A DNA stretch of 64,000 nt from Desulfobulbaceae bacterium BRH_c16a. Its GTDB lineage: Bacteria; Desulfobacterota; Desulfobulbia; Desulfobulbales; Desulfocapsaceae. The position numbers and the translations under genes were made by a program. Positions 27,230-35,285 of this stretch are shown here, in pieces. The notes under the pieces are model-generated. The model had not been told where the DNA came from, did not search any database, and saw nothing but the letters and a program-made list of their open reading frames with translations. The stretch's first letter is position 1. Each line of letters opens with the position of its first letter. The stretch covers positions 53,473 to 117,472 of the forward strand of contig LADS01000025.1 of NCBI GenBank assembly GCA_000961725.1. Direction: 5' to 3'.

Positions 27230-28174
27230 ATGGGCAGGCAGTGCTGGATTACCCTCTTTATCCTTTTCTTCACCGGTTGTTCGACGATCCCCACCGGTGA
27301 GTTGGACAATGGCGCACCGATCGGTACAGGTCGCAGGCTAGTGGTGTGGACGCTCTCGGACATACAACCCCCGAGTCCTGCCGAACGGGTTCAGTTCGAG
27401 CAGGCTATTGACGATATCAATGACCATGTCGATCAGGTCGATCTCGCAGTCATTGCAGGAGATCTTCTTAAATCGCGAAGCCGGGAAGAAGACTTCGCCT
27501 GGTTTCTGGCTACCCGCAATCGCTCAAAGGTGCCGGACTGGTATGAGATAGCCGGAAACCATGATGTCCGTTCCGGGGCGCGTTTTCGCCGGTATTTCAC
27601 CTCTCCGCCACACTATGCCGTCGAGGTCGGCAATGTTCTGCTGCTGCTCATTTCCGACGAATCGCCGGCTTCAAGGACGGAGCTCTCCGACGAGACCTTC
27701 AGGTGGTGGCGGGATATGGTCATTGCGTACCAGTCCCGCATCATCATAACCGTAACCCATGGCCAGCTCTCAGGCAGCGGTCTCCTCGGCTCCTCTGTTC
27801 CCAGCCGGCAGATCGCCGGTTCGGAGCGTTTTGAGAAGGTGTTGAAGGCGCAGCGGGTGGCGATATGGGCTTCCGGTCATAGCCATCTGCCTCAGGGGCT
27901 GCCGGGGACGGTGAGTCTTCGGGAAGAGTTCGGCGGCACCTGTTTTGTCAATGTCAGTTCCATCGGTGAGGGGCCTTTTATGGACAGCCAGTCACGATTT
28001 TTTATCTTTGAGGATGGCTCCGACAGAGTCCGGATCCGTTCGAGAAATCATAGCAAAGGCCGGTTTGACCGAAGTCTCGATCTCGAATTGCGTCTTGACA
28101 AACCCTTTGTCTGGAATGGCGAAGGGGCAAGGAAAGTTGAGCTCGCTACTGCCGGGTCTTCCTCTTTTCCTTGA
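27230..28174 (+). CDS. Calcineurin-like metallophosphoesterase lipoprotein
   Basis: 314-aa protein with a lipoprotein signal (FFTGCS, Cys17). The metallophosphoesterase motifs are present in order: TLSDIQ, IAGDLL, AGNHDVR, VTHGQ and GHSHLP. The first motif is D-x-Q instead of the usual D-x-H, so one metal ligand is changed while the GD, GNHD and GHxH sites remain. Substrate unknown; expected on the periplasmic side of a membrane. Its 3' end overlaps the convergent panE-like gene by 29 nt. Confidence 0.82.
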   Translation: MGRQCWITLFILFFTGCSTIPTGELDNGAPIGTGRRLVVWTLSDIQPPSPAERVQFEQAIDDINDHVDQVDLAVIAGDLLKSRSREEDFAWFLATRNRSKVPDWYEIAGNHDVRSGARFRRYFTSPPHYAVEVGNVLLLLISDESPASRTELSDETFRWWRDMVIAYQSRIIITVTHGQLSGSGLLGSSVPSRQIAGSERFEKVLKAQRVAIWASGHSHLPQGLPGTVSLREEFGGTCFVNVSSIGEGPFMDSQSRFFIFEDGSDRVRIRSRNHSKGRFDRSLDLELRLDKPFVWNGEGARKVELATAGSSSFP

Positions 28175-29096
28175 ATTTCATCAGAGCGGTAAGCAGTTCG
28201 CAGGTGGGAGTTGGCAGGCCGAACCGCTTTCCCTGGCGACTGACGAATCCGACCAGGGCATCGACTTCGGTTGGTTTGCCGTTTTCCAGATCCTGAAGCA
28301 TTGACGGCCGGTGATTGTATGTGACTGGGACGAGCTTGTGGTAGAATACTTCCCTGTAAGCCTCCGCATCAGGCCAGGGGGTTCTGCCGCCGAGAGCGGC
28401 AATGACCGCGAAGGTCTCCTCGATTACCCGATTCATCAACTCCCTCGTCTCTTTCTGCTCGACCAGGGCGCCGTAGTGAACGCCGAGGATGGCGCCCAGG
28501 GGGTTGAGGCTGCAGTTGTACAGGAGTTTTGCGAACAATGACTGATGAATGTCTTCCACCGCCAAGGCCGGATGTCCGGCGCCGGCAATCATTGCGGCAA
28601 GATTGCGGACCGAATCCGGGATGACGCCGCAACGGCTGCCGCCTACGTGGATCGAATCGGCGGAAACGGTGATCGTTATCAGGCCTGGCCGGGTGATCTC
28701 GAAGCCGGTGATAACTCGGGCCCCAAGGCTTTTTTCCGGGCCGAAACGATGCTCGAGGAGTTCCACGTTGCCGCAGCCGTTTTGCATGGAGACAATGTAA
28801 GCCGCTCGATCACCCAGGGTCGCAATATCGCCGATTGCCGTTTCGGTGTCATAGGCCTTGGTTGTTATAAGGACATAGTCATAGTTTCCGGTGGCCTGAG
28901 CGATGGCGGACAGGTAATTGCAGTTCGTCTTCGGGGCGGTGAATTGTCCGAGTATGCCGGTCACTTCCAGGCCGTTTGCAGAGATGCTTTCGATAAAACG
29001 CCGGCGGAGAATAAAGTCGACTTGCCGGCCATCGGCAGCCAGCATGCAACCTATCGCTTGACCGAGTGCTCCTGCTCCGTAAATAAGAAATCTCAT
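28146..29096 (-). CDS. panE: 2-dehydropantoate 2-reductase family (ketopantoate reductase)
   Basis: 316-aa NADPH-dependent reductase of the ApbA/PanE family; the classic reaction reduces ketopantoate to pantoate for coenzyme A synthesis. The N-terminal Rossmann motif is YGAGALG, followed by the cofactor-binding strand (VDFILRRRF), the central TKAYDTE segment carrying the catalytic Lys, and the C-terminal all-helical domain (LLYNCSLNPLGAI). Not every family member is a true PanE, so the symbol is provisional. Convergent with and overlapping the phosphoesterase gene. Confidence 0.85.
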   Translation of the reverse strand: MRFLIYGAGALGQAIGCMLAADGRQVDFILRRRFIESISANGLEVTGILGQFTAPKTNCNYLSAIAQATGNYDYVLITTKAYDTETAIGDIATLGDRAAYIVSMQNGCGNVELLEHRFGPEKSLGARVITGFEITRPGLITITVSADSIHVGGSRCGVIPDSVRNLAAMIAGAGHPALAVEDIHQSLFAKLLYNCSLNPLGAILGVHYGALVEQKETRELMNRVIEETFAVIAALGGRTPWPDAEAYREVFYHKLVPVTYNHRPSMLQDLENGKPTEVDALVGFVSRQGKRFGLPTPTCELLTALMKFKEKRKTRQ

Positions 29097-29340
29097 AGGC
29101 TGAACTCTGATGCAAAATTGTAGAAAATGCAGACATCTTCCGGTACTCTGTCACGTGGGCCGGCTCTCTGTTTAATTGTCACGGATCTTTTTGTCAACAT
29201 GTCGTCGGAGGACTTCACCCCGTCTGGGAAGAGATTACTTTCTTTATGAGCGGTGGGGACGTCTGCACTCTTTTTTCCTTGCCCGACAGGTTTATCTGGT
29301 TATTGTGAGTTTCGGCAGGACCATAGCGGATATACGTTTT

Positions 29341-29363
29341 TTACCCCTTGTGGGGTGTTAGTC
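29341..29363 (+). repeat. Interspersed repeat, partial copy
   Basis: TTACCCCTTGTGGGGTGTTA matches the outer end of the repeat family in reverse orientation. It lies 18 bp upstream of selD, within the 284-bp panE-selD gap, so it occupies the selD leader. Confidence 0.55.
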
Positions 29364-29380
29364 ATGTTACGGAGTAAAAA

Positions 29381-30433
29381 ATGATGTTGTTCAAGAAGAA
29401 GACGCTTACAGGGCTGGCCAGAACCTGTGGCTGAGCGGCAAAAATCGGTCCGGCGGATCTGTCGGACGCACTGAGTGGCCTGGAGTTCAAGCGTAATCCT
29501 GATTTGCTCGTCGGTATTGAAACTTCCGACGATGCCGCCGTATACAGGCTTTCCGATGAACTGGCGATGATCAACACCGTTGATTTTATTACCCCTCCGG
29601 TCGATGATCCCTACTGGTTCGGACAGATTTCCGCAGCCAATTCCATATCCGATATTTATTCAATGGGGGGGAAACCACTCACTGCGCTGAATGTCGTGAT
29701 GTATCCGGCAAAGCATTTGGACATGGGGATTCTCCGGGAAATACTTCGCGGCGGCAACGATAAGGTGGTCGAGGCCGGGGCCTGTCTGGCCGGCGGCCAT
29801 ACGGTCGACGATAATGAGCCGAAATACGGCCTCTGCGTAAACGGGGTGGTTCATCCGAACCGTATAATCACCAATGCCGGGGCGAAGCCGGGCGACGCAC
29901 TGATTCTAACCAAACCGCTTGGTTCGGGCGTGCTGTTCAATGCGACCAGGGCCGGAAAATTCAACCTGCAGGAACTGGAAAAATCCGTCCTGCCGATTGT
30001 CGCTGCCCTCAACGGCGCGGCAATGGCCAAGGCGCTGCAGTACGACCTTCATGCCTGTACCGATGTGACCGGTTTCGGTCTGCTGGGGCATCTCCTGGAA
30101 ATGGCTGCCGGTGGCGGGGTTCACGGAATGGTGAATTATAATGCTCTGCCATTTTATTCGGGGGCATATGAGATGTACCGGAAGGGACAGACCACCGGCA
30201 GCAACAAAGCGAACCGCGCCCTGGTTGCACGGTACCCTCTGACGGTGGAGAGAGCGCTGACCTCAAGTCAGCTGGAATTGCTGTATGACCCGCAGACCTC
30301 GGGCGGACTGCTTCTGGCTCTGCCGAAAGACCAGGCGCGGAACCTTGTCGACGATCTGCGGAAAGCTGGAGTTTCAGAGGCTGTGAGAATCGGTGAGATT
30401 GTCGCCGGTGCTGTAGGGATAACAGTCCAGTAA
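29381..30433 (+). CDS. selD: Selenide water dikinase (selenophosphate synthetase), itself a selenoprotein
   Basis: 350-aa enzyme making selenophosphate from selenide and ATP, the selenium donor for selenocysteine. The true start is ATG 29381, preceded by GGAG. The frame runs through TGA at 29432-29434 (residue 18): the product reads TGLARTCG-Sec-AAKIGPADL, placing selenocysteine exactly where SelD enzymes have the catalytic Cys/Sec before the AAKIGP loop. A short hairpin (GTCCG 29448-29452 / CGGAC 29463-29467) lies about 14 nt after the TGA and could be the SECIS. Gene callers that stop at TGA would start at 29504 and lose the active site. Confidence 0.93.
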
Positions 30434-30464
30434 ATCGCGATTATCCGGACTGTTTCACAGCGGC

Positions 30465-30836
30465 TTAAGCCTCGCTTTTTGACTCTTGATCCTTGTCCAG
30501 AGCCGACAGCGATTCGTCGACGGAGCGGTGAATGGTGATAAACGAGTCGAATCCGGAAATCTCAAAGACTTCCTGAACATGCTCCTGCATGGCGCAGGCG
30601 GCGAAATGGTAGGGGCCGGAACTGTAGGCCTTGGCGGTATTGAGAATGACCCGCAGGCCAGCGCTGGAGATATATTCCAGGTTGTCGAAATCAAACACCA
30701 GGTGACTGTTCGGTGAGACAAGAAAATCCTGCAGCTGTTTCTCAAACTGTGGAGCGGTGTTGGAATCGAGACGCCCCTTCAGGGTAAAGATGGTGGCGTG
30801 CTGCCCTTTGCTGATGGTCACTTCCATAGTATTCAT
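30465..30836 (-). CDS. STAS-domain anti-sigma-factor antagonist
   Basis: 123-aa STAS protein of the SpoIIAA/RsbV type. The phosphorylation loop reads LEYISSAGLRVI, with tandem Ser at the usual site. Such proteins bind an RsbW-like kinase when unphosphorylated. The immediately upstream gene encodes such a kinase. Start is uncertain: ATG 30836 is taken, but GTG 30860 (overlapping the kinase gene by 10 nt) and ATG 30827 are possible. Last gene of the ABC/cNMP/kinase/STAS cluster. Confidence 0.85.
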   Translation of the reverse strand: MNTMEVTISKGQHATIFTLKGRLDSNTAPQFEKQLQDFLVSPNSHLVFDFDNLEYISSAGLRVILNTAKAYSSGPYHFAACAMQEHVQEVFEISGFDSFITIHRSVDESLSALDKDQESKSEA

Positions 30837-30850
30837 TGTTTGCAGGGGGA

Positions 30851-31270
30851 CTACCTGCACTCCTCGGGTAATGTTCTTTTCATGGTGAGAATATTGCTGT
30901 CATTTGCCCTGGTATAACTGCAACATTGACAAAGGGCACGAACGAGATGGATGCCGAGTCCGCCGGATTGTCGTTTCTTCAAGGGAAGTGTAGTATCCGG
31001 AGGGGCACAGATCGTCGGATCGAACGACGGCCCTTCATCTATGACTACCATTGTCAGTTCCAGTCCTTCTTTTTTCAGGGTAATGTGGATCGGGTGTTTT
31101 TTGGTCCGGTCGCCATGTTCGATGATATTGGATACGATCTCTTCCAGGACGAGATTGATTTCCGCCACAGTTTTCGGTGTCAGGAGCCAGACGCTCCGCA
31201 GGGCTTGAAGTTGCACCCGCAAAGTGTTCAGCTCGGACAGATCGTTCATTATCTGGAAAGAGACATCCAT
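30851..31270 (-). CDS. RsbW-like anti-sigma / HATPase_c_2 Ser-Thr kinase
   Basis: 139-aa GHKL-fold protein with N box (LEEIVSNIIEHGD), G1 box (DEGPSFDP) and G2 box (GGLGIHLVR). This matches SpoIIAB/RsbW switch kinases that phosphorylate a STAS partner. It lies directly upstream of a STAS gene and 3 nt downstream of the cNMP-fold gene, so the three are one transcript. The target (a sigma factor or the transporter itself) is unknown. Confidence 0.87.
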   Translation of the reverse strand: MDVSFQIMNDLSELNTLRVQLQALRSVWLLTPKTVAEINLVLEEIVSNIIEHGDRTKKHPIHITLKKEGLELTMVVIDEGPSFDPTICAPPDTTLPLKKRQSGGLGIHLVRALCQCCSYTRANDSNILTMKRTLPEECR

Positions 31271-31273
31271 ACT

Positions 31274-31786
31274 TTATAACACGGTTGCTCCGATGTGGTT
31301 GAGATTGGCGGTATCGGTTTCAGTCAGATTCTTTCTCTCCCATTGATGCAGTTCTTTGAGGAAAGCTCTGAGTACAAGTTTGCCCGTTTCAGGAAATTGT
31401 TCAAGTATTTTTGCAAAGTGTTCACGACTTATCGTCAAAACAGTCGATTTGGTTGTTGCCTGAAGGGCGAAAAGCGAGGGCAAATTGCCGAGAAGGGAGA
31501 ATGAGCCGAGAAAATCCCCCGTGTTGTAATGGCGCACAAGCGTGGACTCTTTTTCGCTTTTCTTGAGAAGTGCCAGCTGGCCGGAGAGGATTAAATAGGC
31601 CTGGCCGTGGTCCTCCCCCTCTTCAAAGAGCAGGTCGCCTGCCGAAAGGGTCGACCTCGTCGCCAGAAAGGCCAGGAGTTTGATAGCCTTGTCTGGAAAG
31701 TAATGAAAAAACGACAGTTCCTTCAAAAGTTCCAGATTTTGCTGCATTACCGGAATCCGGTTATTTTCTTCCGTAGATGAGTTCAT
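31274..31786 (-). CDS. Stand-alone cNMP-binding-fold protein, ligand site altered
   Basis: 170-aa protein with a CRP-like beta-roll (about 15-135: LSAGDLLFEEGEDHGQAYLI; TGDFLGSFSLLGNLPS) but no helix-turn-helix. In the phosphate-binding cassette, where cAMP binders have G-E-x-A-L-L...P-R-x-A, this protein has GSFSLLGNLPSLFA: the conserved Glu and Arg are missing. It may therefore bind another ligand or act as a protein docking module. It overlaps the ABC gene end by 26 nt, indicating translational coupling. Confidence 0.8.
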   Translation of the reverse strand: MNSSTEENNRIPVMQQNLELLKELSFFHYFPDKAIKLLAFLATRSTLSAGDLLFEEGEDHGQAYLILSGQLALLKKSEKESTLVRHYNTGDFLGSFSLLGNLPSLFALQATTKSTVLTISREHFAKILEQFPETGKLVLRAFLKELHQWERKNLTETDTANLNHIGATVL

Positions 31787-34283
31787 GGAGTATGCCTTTT
31801 TGTTCTATGAGTTCCCGGTAGGTGCCGAGCTCAACCAGTTTTCCTGCTTTCATTACCGCAATTTTATCAAAAGTATTTATGATATCGAGACGATGAACTG
31901 CGGCAATCACTGTCCGGTTGCCACTCCAGCGGGTTGTCATCAGGCGCTGAATCCTCGCCTGGGATTTGTTGTCGAGAGCCGAGGTCGCCTCGTCCATCAG
32001 AATAATTTTTGGTTGTTTCATGAGAACCCTGGCAATGGCCAACTTCTGCCGCTGGCCTCCTGAAAGCCGATCACCCATGTTGCCGACTTGAGAGGCCATG
32101 CCGATGGCGGCGACTTTTTCAAGAAAGTCTTCCTCAACCAGAAGGTGCATGATGGCTTGATTCATCACTTCCTGGGCATGGGGGAGAGCCGGTCGGATTC
32201 TGCCGAAAAAGATATTGTTGAGGATTGATTGTCCTGGTATATAACTGGTATCACTGTAAAAAGTAAAAAGATCCTCAGCTATCGATTCAGACCACTTCGG
32301 AAAAGCCTGCCGGGCCGAGAGGATGTTTTTCTTGAGACTGTCGGGCAGTCTGGTCATGGTATGAATGGCAGGCGTAAAATTCAGGGCCAGCGACAGGAGG
32401 AAGGATTGCTGGCCCCGCGGCAGTGAGGTCACCGGGTGTTTTCTCAATCGGTTGAGTATCCTCTCACATTCTTCTATTCGGTCGGCGGGGACCGGGCTGT
32501 TCCTGAAAAAGAGATCGACCTTGTCTACACCCGCCAGAAGATCCACCGCCTGTCCGGCGAGTTCGATGCCCAGCGTGAGGAGTGGTTCCAGCAGATTCAC
32601 GGAGAGGAGGAAAGACCGGAAACTGTTGTTGTCCGGGAGCAGAGGGTAGTCGAAGTCGGCCCTGTTGCCGGTTCCGAAAAGTATATTCTCGGCCACGCTG
32701 GAATTGACATGATAGGTGTCCCGATTGTAGAACTCTACGTAATCGGCAAGCTTTTCTCCAAAGTTTTCATGGAAGCGCCGACGGATGCGGATGATTTTTT
32801 CGATAACCAGCCGATCGTCCGAGCCGATCTGGCTGTCGAGGCCGAAACGCATGACATCGACGAAGAGACCGACCTGCTGGAGCACCAGAATCATTCTGTC
32901 GCGGTCGATGTTCGCCTCTCCGCCTTCTGGTGGGATGGCTGGAGAGCCGAGGGCCTTCTGGGCGTACAGCAGGTTTTCCTCGATCGTTCCGGTAAAGATG
33001 AACGGATTCTGTGAAACATAGCCGACATTGCCGATGATCGTCTGTTTTGAAAGAGTTGAGAGTTCAAGCGCGTCAAACTGGATACTGCCCGAGGAGTAGG
33101 GGAACATCTTGCCGAGACACTGGATCAGGGTGCTTTTTCCCCCTCCGGAGAACCCGACGATGGCGAGGTGTTCGCCGGTCTGCAAGCTGAAGGAGACACC
33201 GTTCAGCAGCCGAAGTCCTTCGGGGGTATCGTAAACAAGATCGCGCACTTCTATGCGTCCGTTCAGCCGAAGCACGGGAGAATCGGCGAAATCGAGGGCA
33301 AACTCTGGTGTGGCGTCAAAGCAGTTCATGGTGCGGGTGTAACTGACCGAGGCGTCCTGATATGCCTGATAGAATTCTATCAGCTCCTTCCAGGGGTCGA
33401 AAAGCTTCTCCTGAGCGGAGAGGAAAGCGACCATCGCCCCCAGCTCGAGCTGGCCATGCATGACCAGGTATCCGCCGTAGACAAAGACCACAAACGGTCC
33501 CAGGCCGACAAAATAGTTGTTGGCCGTTTTGATCCCGAAACGAAAGAGCGACCAGCGAATTCTGATCTTTTTCAGTTTTTCGGCCAGGCGGTCGAATTTA
33601 CTGCCTTCCTGGCTGTATGCCCCGTGTACCTGAATTTCGTGGATACCTGAGATCGACTCGGCAATCTGGCTCGAGGTTTCCCTCGACAGATCGACTCTTT
33701 TCTTATTGGCCTTGTTAGCCTTTTTCTGCAGTAAGGGGATGATGAACACCACAGCCGGATAGATGATCAGGGTCGCCAGGGCCAGTTTCGAGTTCAGCCA
33801 GATCAGGTACCCGGTGAAGGCGACCAGGGTAAGGATGTTGCTGACGGGTACGGCAAAGGCCATTCCGGCGAAATTGCCGGCGGTACTGAGTTCGGTCATG
33901 AGTGAAGACACGACCGTGCCGGGCTGGGTTGTGCGGAAGAAGTTGAGTGGAAGGGTAAGAATATGGTTGTAGAGGGTCTTGCGCATCGCCGTCATGGCAC
34001 GTTCGCCGATTAATGCCTGAAGGTAGTTGATCGCAAGTTTCAAGGCGCTGGCTACGGTGATAGCCAGGATATAAATGGCGCAGTAGAAAAAAAGGCCTTG
34101 CAGATTTTGCAGGGCGATCGAGTCGTTGATGATTCGCTTCTGCATTTCGAGCGGAATTACCCGGGCCACGACAATCAGGATAATTACCACAAGGAGTATG
34201 AGCTGCAGCTTGAGGTTGCCGCTGAATGCCCAGTACAACAACGATTTTTCGGTAACAGGGGTAGGCGGCTTGCCGTGCTTCAT
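31761..34283 (-). CDS. ABC exporter with enlarged nucleotide-binding domain
   Basis: 840-aa half-transporter: six-helix membrane domain (about 20-320) and an NBD with Walker A (GFSGGGKST, near residue 376), Q-loop region (YVSQNPFIFTGTIEENLLYA), signature LSGGQRQKLAIA (near 737) and Walker B (KIILMDEATSALD). Walker A and signature are about 360 residues apart, roughly 250 more than in ordinary exporters. The extra stretch repeats the post-Q-loop pattern: TIEENLLYA (~432), SVAENILFG (~528) and SILNNIFFG (~686). Start ATG 34283 follows AAGGA; ATG 34298 is possible. First gene of the cluster with cNMP, RsbW-like and STAS proteins. Confidence 0.88.
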   Translation of the reverse strand: MKHGKPPTPVTEKSLLYWAFSGNLKLQLILLVVIILIVVARVIPLEMQKRIINDSIALQNLQGLFFYCAIYILAITVASALKLAINYLQALIGERAMTAMRKTLYNHILTLPLNFFRTTQPGTVVSSLMTELSTAGNFAGMAFAVPVSNILTLVAFTGYLIWLNSKLALATLIIYPAVVFIIPLLQKKANKANKKRVDLSRETSSQIAESISGIHEIQVHGAYSQEGSKFDRLAEKLKKIRIRWSLFRFGIKTANNYFVGLGPFVVFVYGGYLVMHGQLELGAMVAFLSAQEKLFDPWKELIEFYQAYQDASVSYTRTMNCFDATPEFALDFADSPVLRLNGRIEVRDLVYDTPEGLRLLNGVSFSLQTGEHLAIVGFSGGGKSTLIQCLGKMFPYSSGSIQFDALELSTLSKQTIIGNVGYVSQNPFIFTGTIEENLLYAQKALGSPAIPPEGGEANIDRDRMILVLQQVGLFVDVMRFGLDSQIGSDDRLVIEKIIRIRRRFHENFGEKLADYVEFYNRDTYHVNSSVAENILFGTGNRADFDYPLLPDNNSFRSFLLSVNLLEPLLTLGIELAGQAVDLLAGVDKVDLFFRNSPVPADRIEECERILNRLRKHPVTSLPRGQQSFLLSLALNFTPAIHTMTRLPDSLKKNILSARQAFPKWSESIAEDLFTFYSDTSYIPGQSILNNIFFGRIRPALPHAQEVMNQAIMHLLVEEDFLEKVAAIGMASQVGNMGDRLSGGQRQKLAIARVLMKQPKIILMDEATSALDNKSQARIQRLMTTRWSGNRTVIAAVHRLDIINTFDKIAVMKAGKLVELGTYRELIEQKGILHELIYGRK

Positions 34284-34373
34284 GCTCCAGTCCTTCATGG
34301 ATCCCGACGATTGCGGAAGTGAGTACCTAAGTGCCTTACAGGTATCTTGAACGAACCTGGAGCACTGGATGAC

Positions 34374-34430
34374 GACGGCCAAGGATGGCCTAGTGTCGCG
34401 AGTGCCAAGGATGGCACAGGAGCGACACGG
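34374..34430. repeat. Compound palindrome with repeated GCCAAGGATGGC core
   Basis: Two hairpins, GGCCAAGGATGGCC and GTGCCAAGGATGGCAC, share the core GCCAAGGATGGC. The second is framed by GTGTCGC and GCGACAC, giving a longer stem. It lies upstream of the ABC exporter gene. It resembles REP-like intergenic palindromes; no gene overlaps it. Confidence 0.55.
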
Positions 34431-35285
34431 TTACAAATCCGGGTTATGCAGTCTTTTGATGCGTACCGGTGAACGATTGCCTCCCGCATTATGAAATCCT
34501 GTCTTGCCTCAAATTGTACATCATAGCCGGCTCATGTCCAGCACTGACTCGATTTATAGTAATGATCGAATGATGAACCCGGGATAAAACCCGAAACCGG
34601 CAGCTCAAATTATCACTTCCATTCCTCTCCCCTTAAAAACATCAAAAGGAGAGATGTTGTGCGAAATAAGCGTAAAGCATGTGCCTTTGAGCTGAAAAAT
34701 AATGTTCTTTTTTCCAGTCAAGAAGATAACCACAGTCTAACGTAATGTAATACTACACTATTCATCATATTCCCGTTGTTTTTTTGTTTTGTCGAAATGG
34801 GCCTGGCGGGCGGGGAAACGATCTCGGCAAAACACTTGACAAGAACTCGACAGGCTGGTAGAAAATTGATGAAATAAAGAATTAAAGGAAATACTTGTAA
34901 ACATATGCACAAATGTACTCGTTTGTAGTATATACTCGATGTTGCGTGATTTATTTAAACACCATTCGTGTCAGGAAATGCTTTTTTAGTTGTTTTTTCT
35001 CTCTGTTTGTCCCATTAATTGAAAACGTTTTGGCGGGCGAAAACTGCTCTGTCGAAGATAGCCGATCATCTGGTCATGAATTGCATTGCAAACTCAGGCT
35101 CCCGGAATCGGAGCTTTTCCCTGGGAGGATATGCCGGGGTGTGAATTATCTGTTGCCGGAATGGTGTTCGGCGCTATTTCCAGGGTGGAGACACCGTAAT
35201 GGTGTGCGGGTTGTGCCCGGTGGTTGTGTCGAACAAGGTGTAGCGAAGTGGAATTATTTTCAGCATGTTCAAGGAGCAAGGGTCG
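34431..35285. other. Long intergenic region before the first NrfD-like operon
   Basis: About 855 bp without a supported gene. One possible sigma-70 promoter reads TTGACA (34836-34841), a 17-bp spacer, then TAGAAA (34859-34864), but it is 420 bp from the next start. No GG-N10-GC sigma-54 motif or GACGCA palindrome was found here, in contrast to the later NrfD operon. An ORF at 34913-35293 has no ribosome site or protein-like pattern. Confidence 0.35.

Noticed and set aside
34837..34850. CGGCAAAACACTTGACA as a sigma-54 promoter for the first NrfD operon
   Set aside because: The -12 element has GA instead of the invariant GC, and the distance to the gene is over 400 bp.
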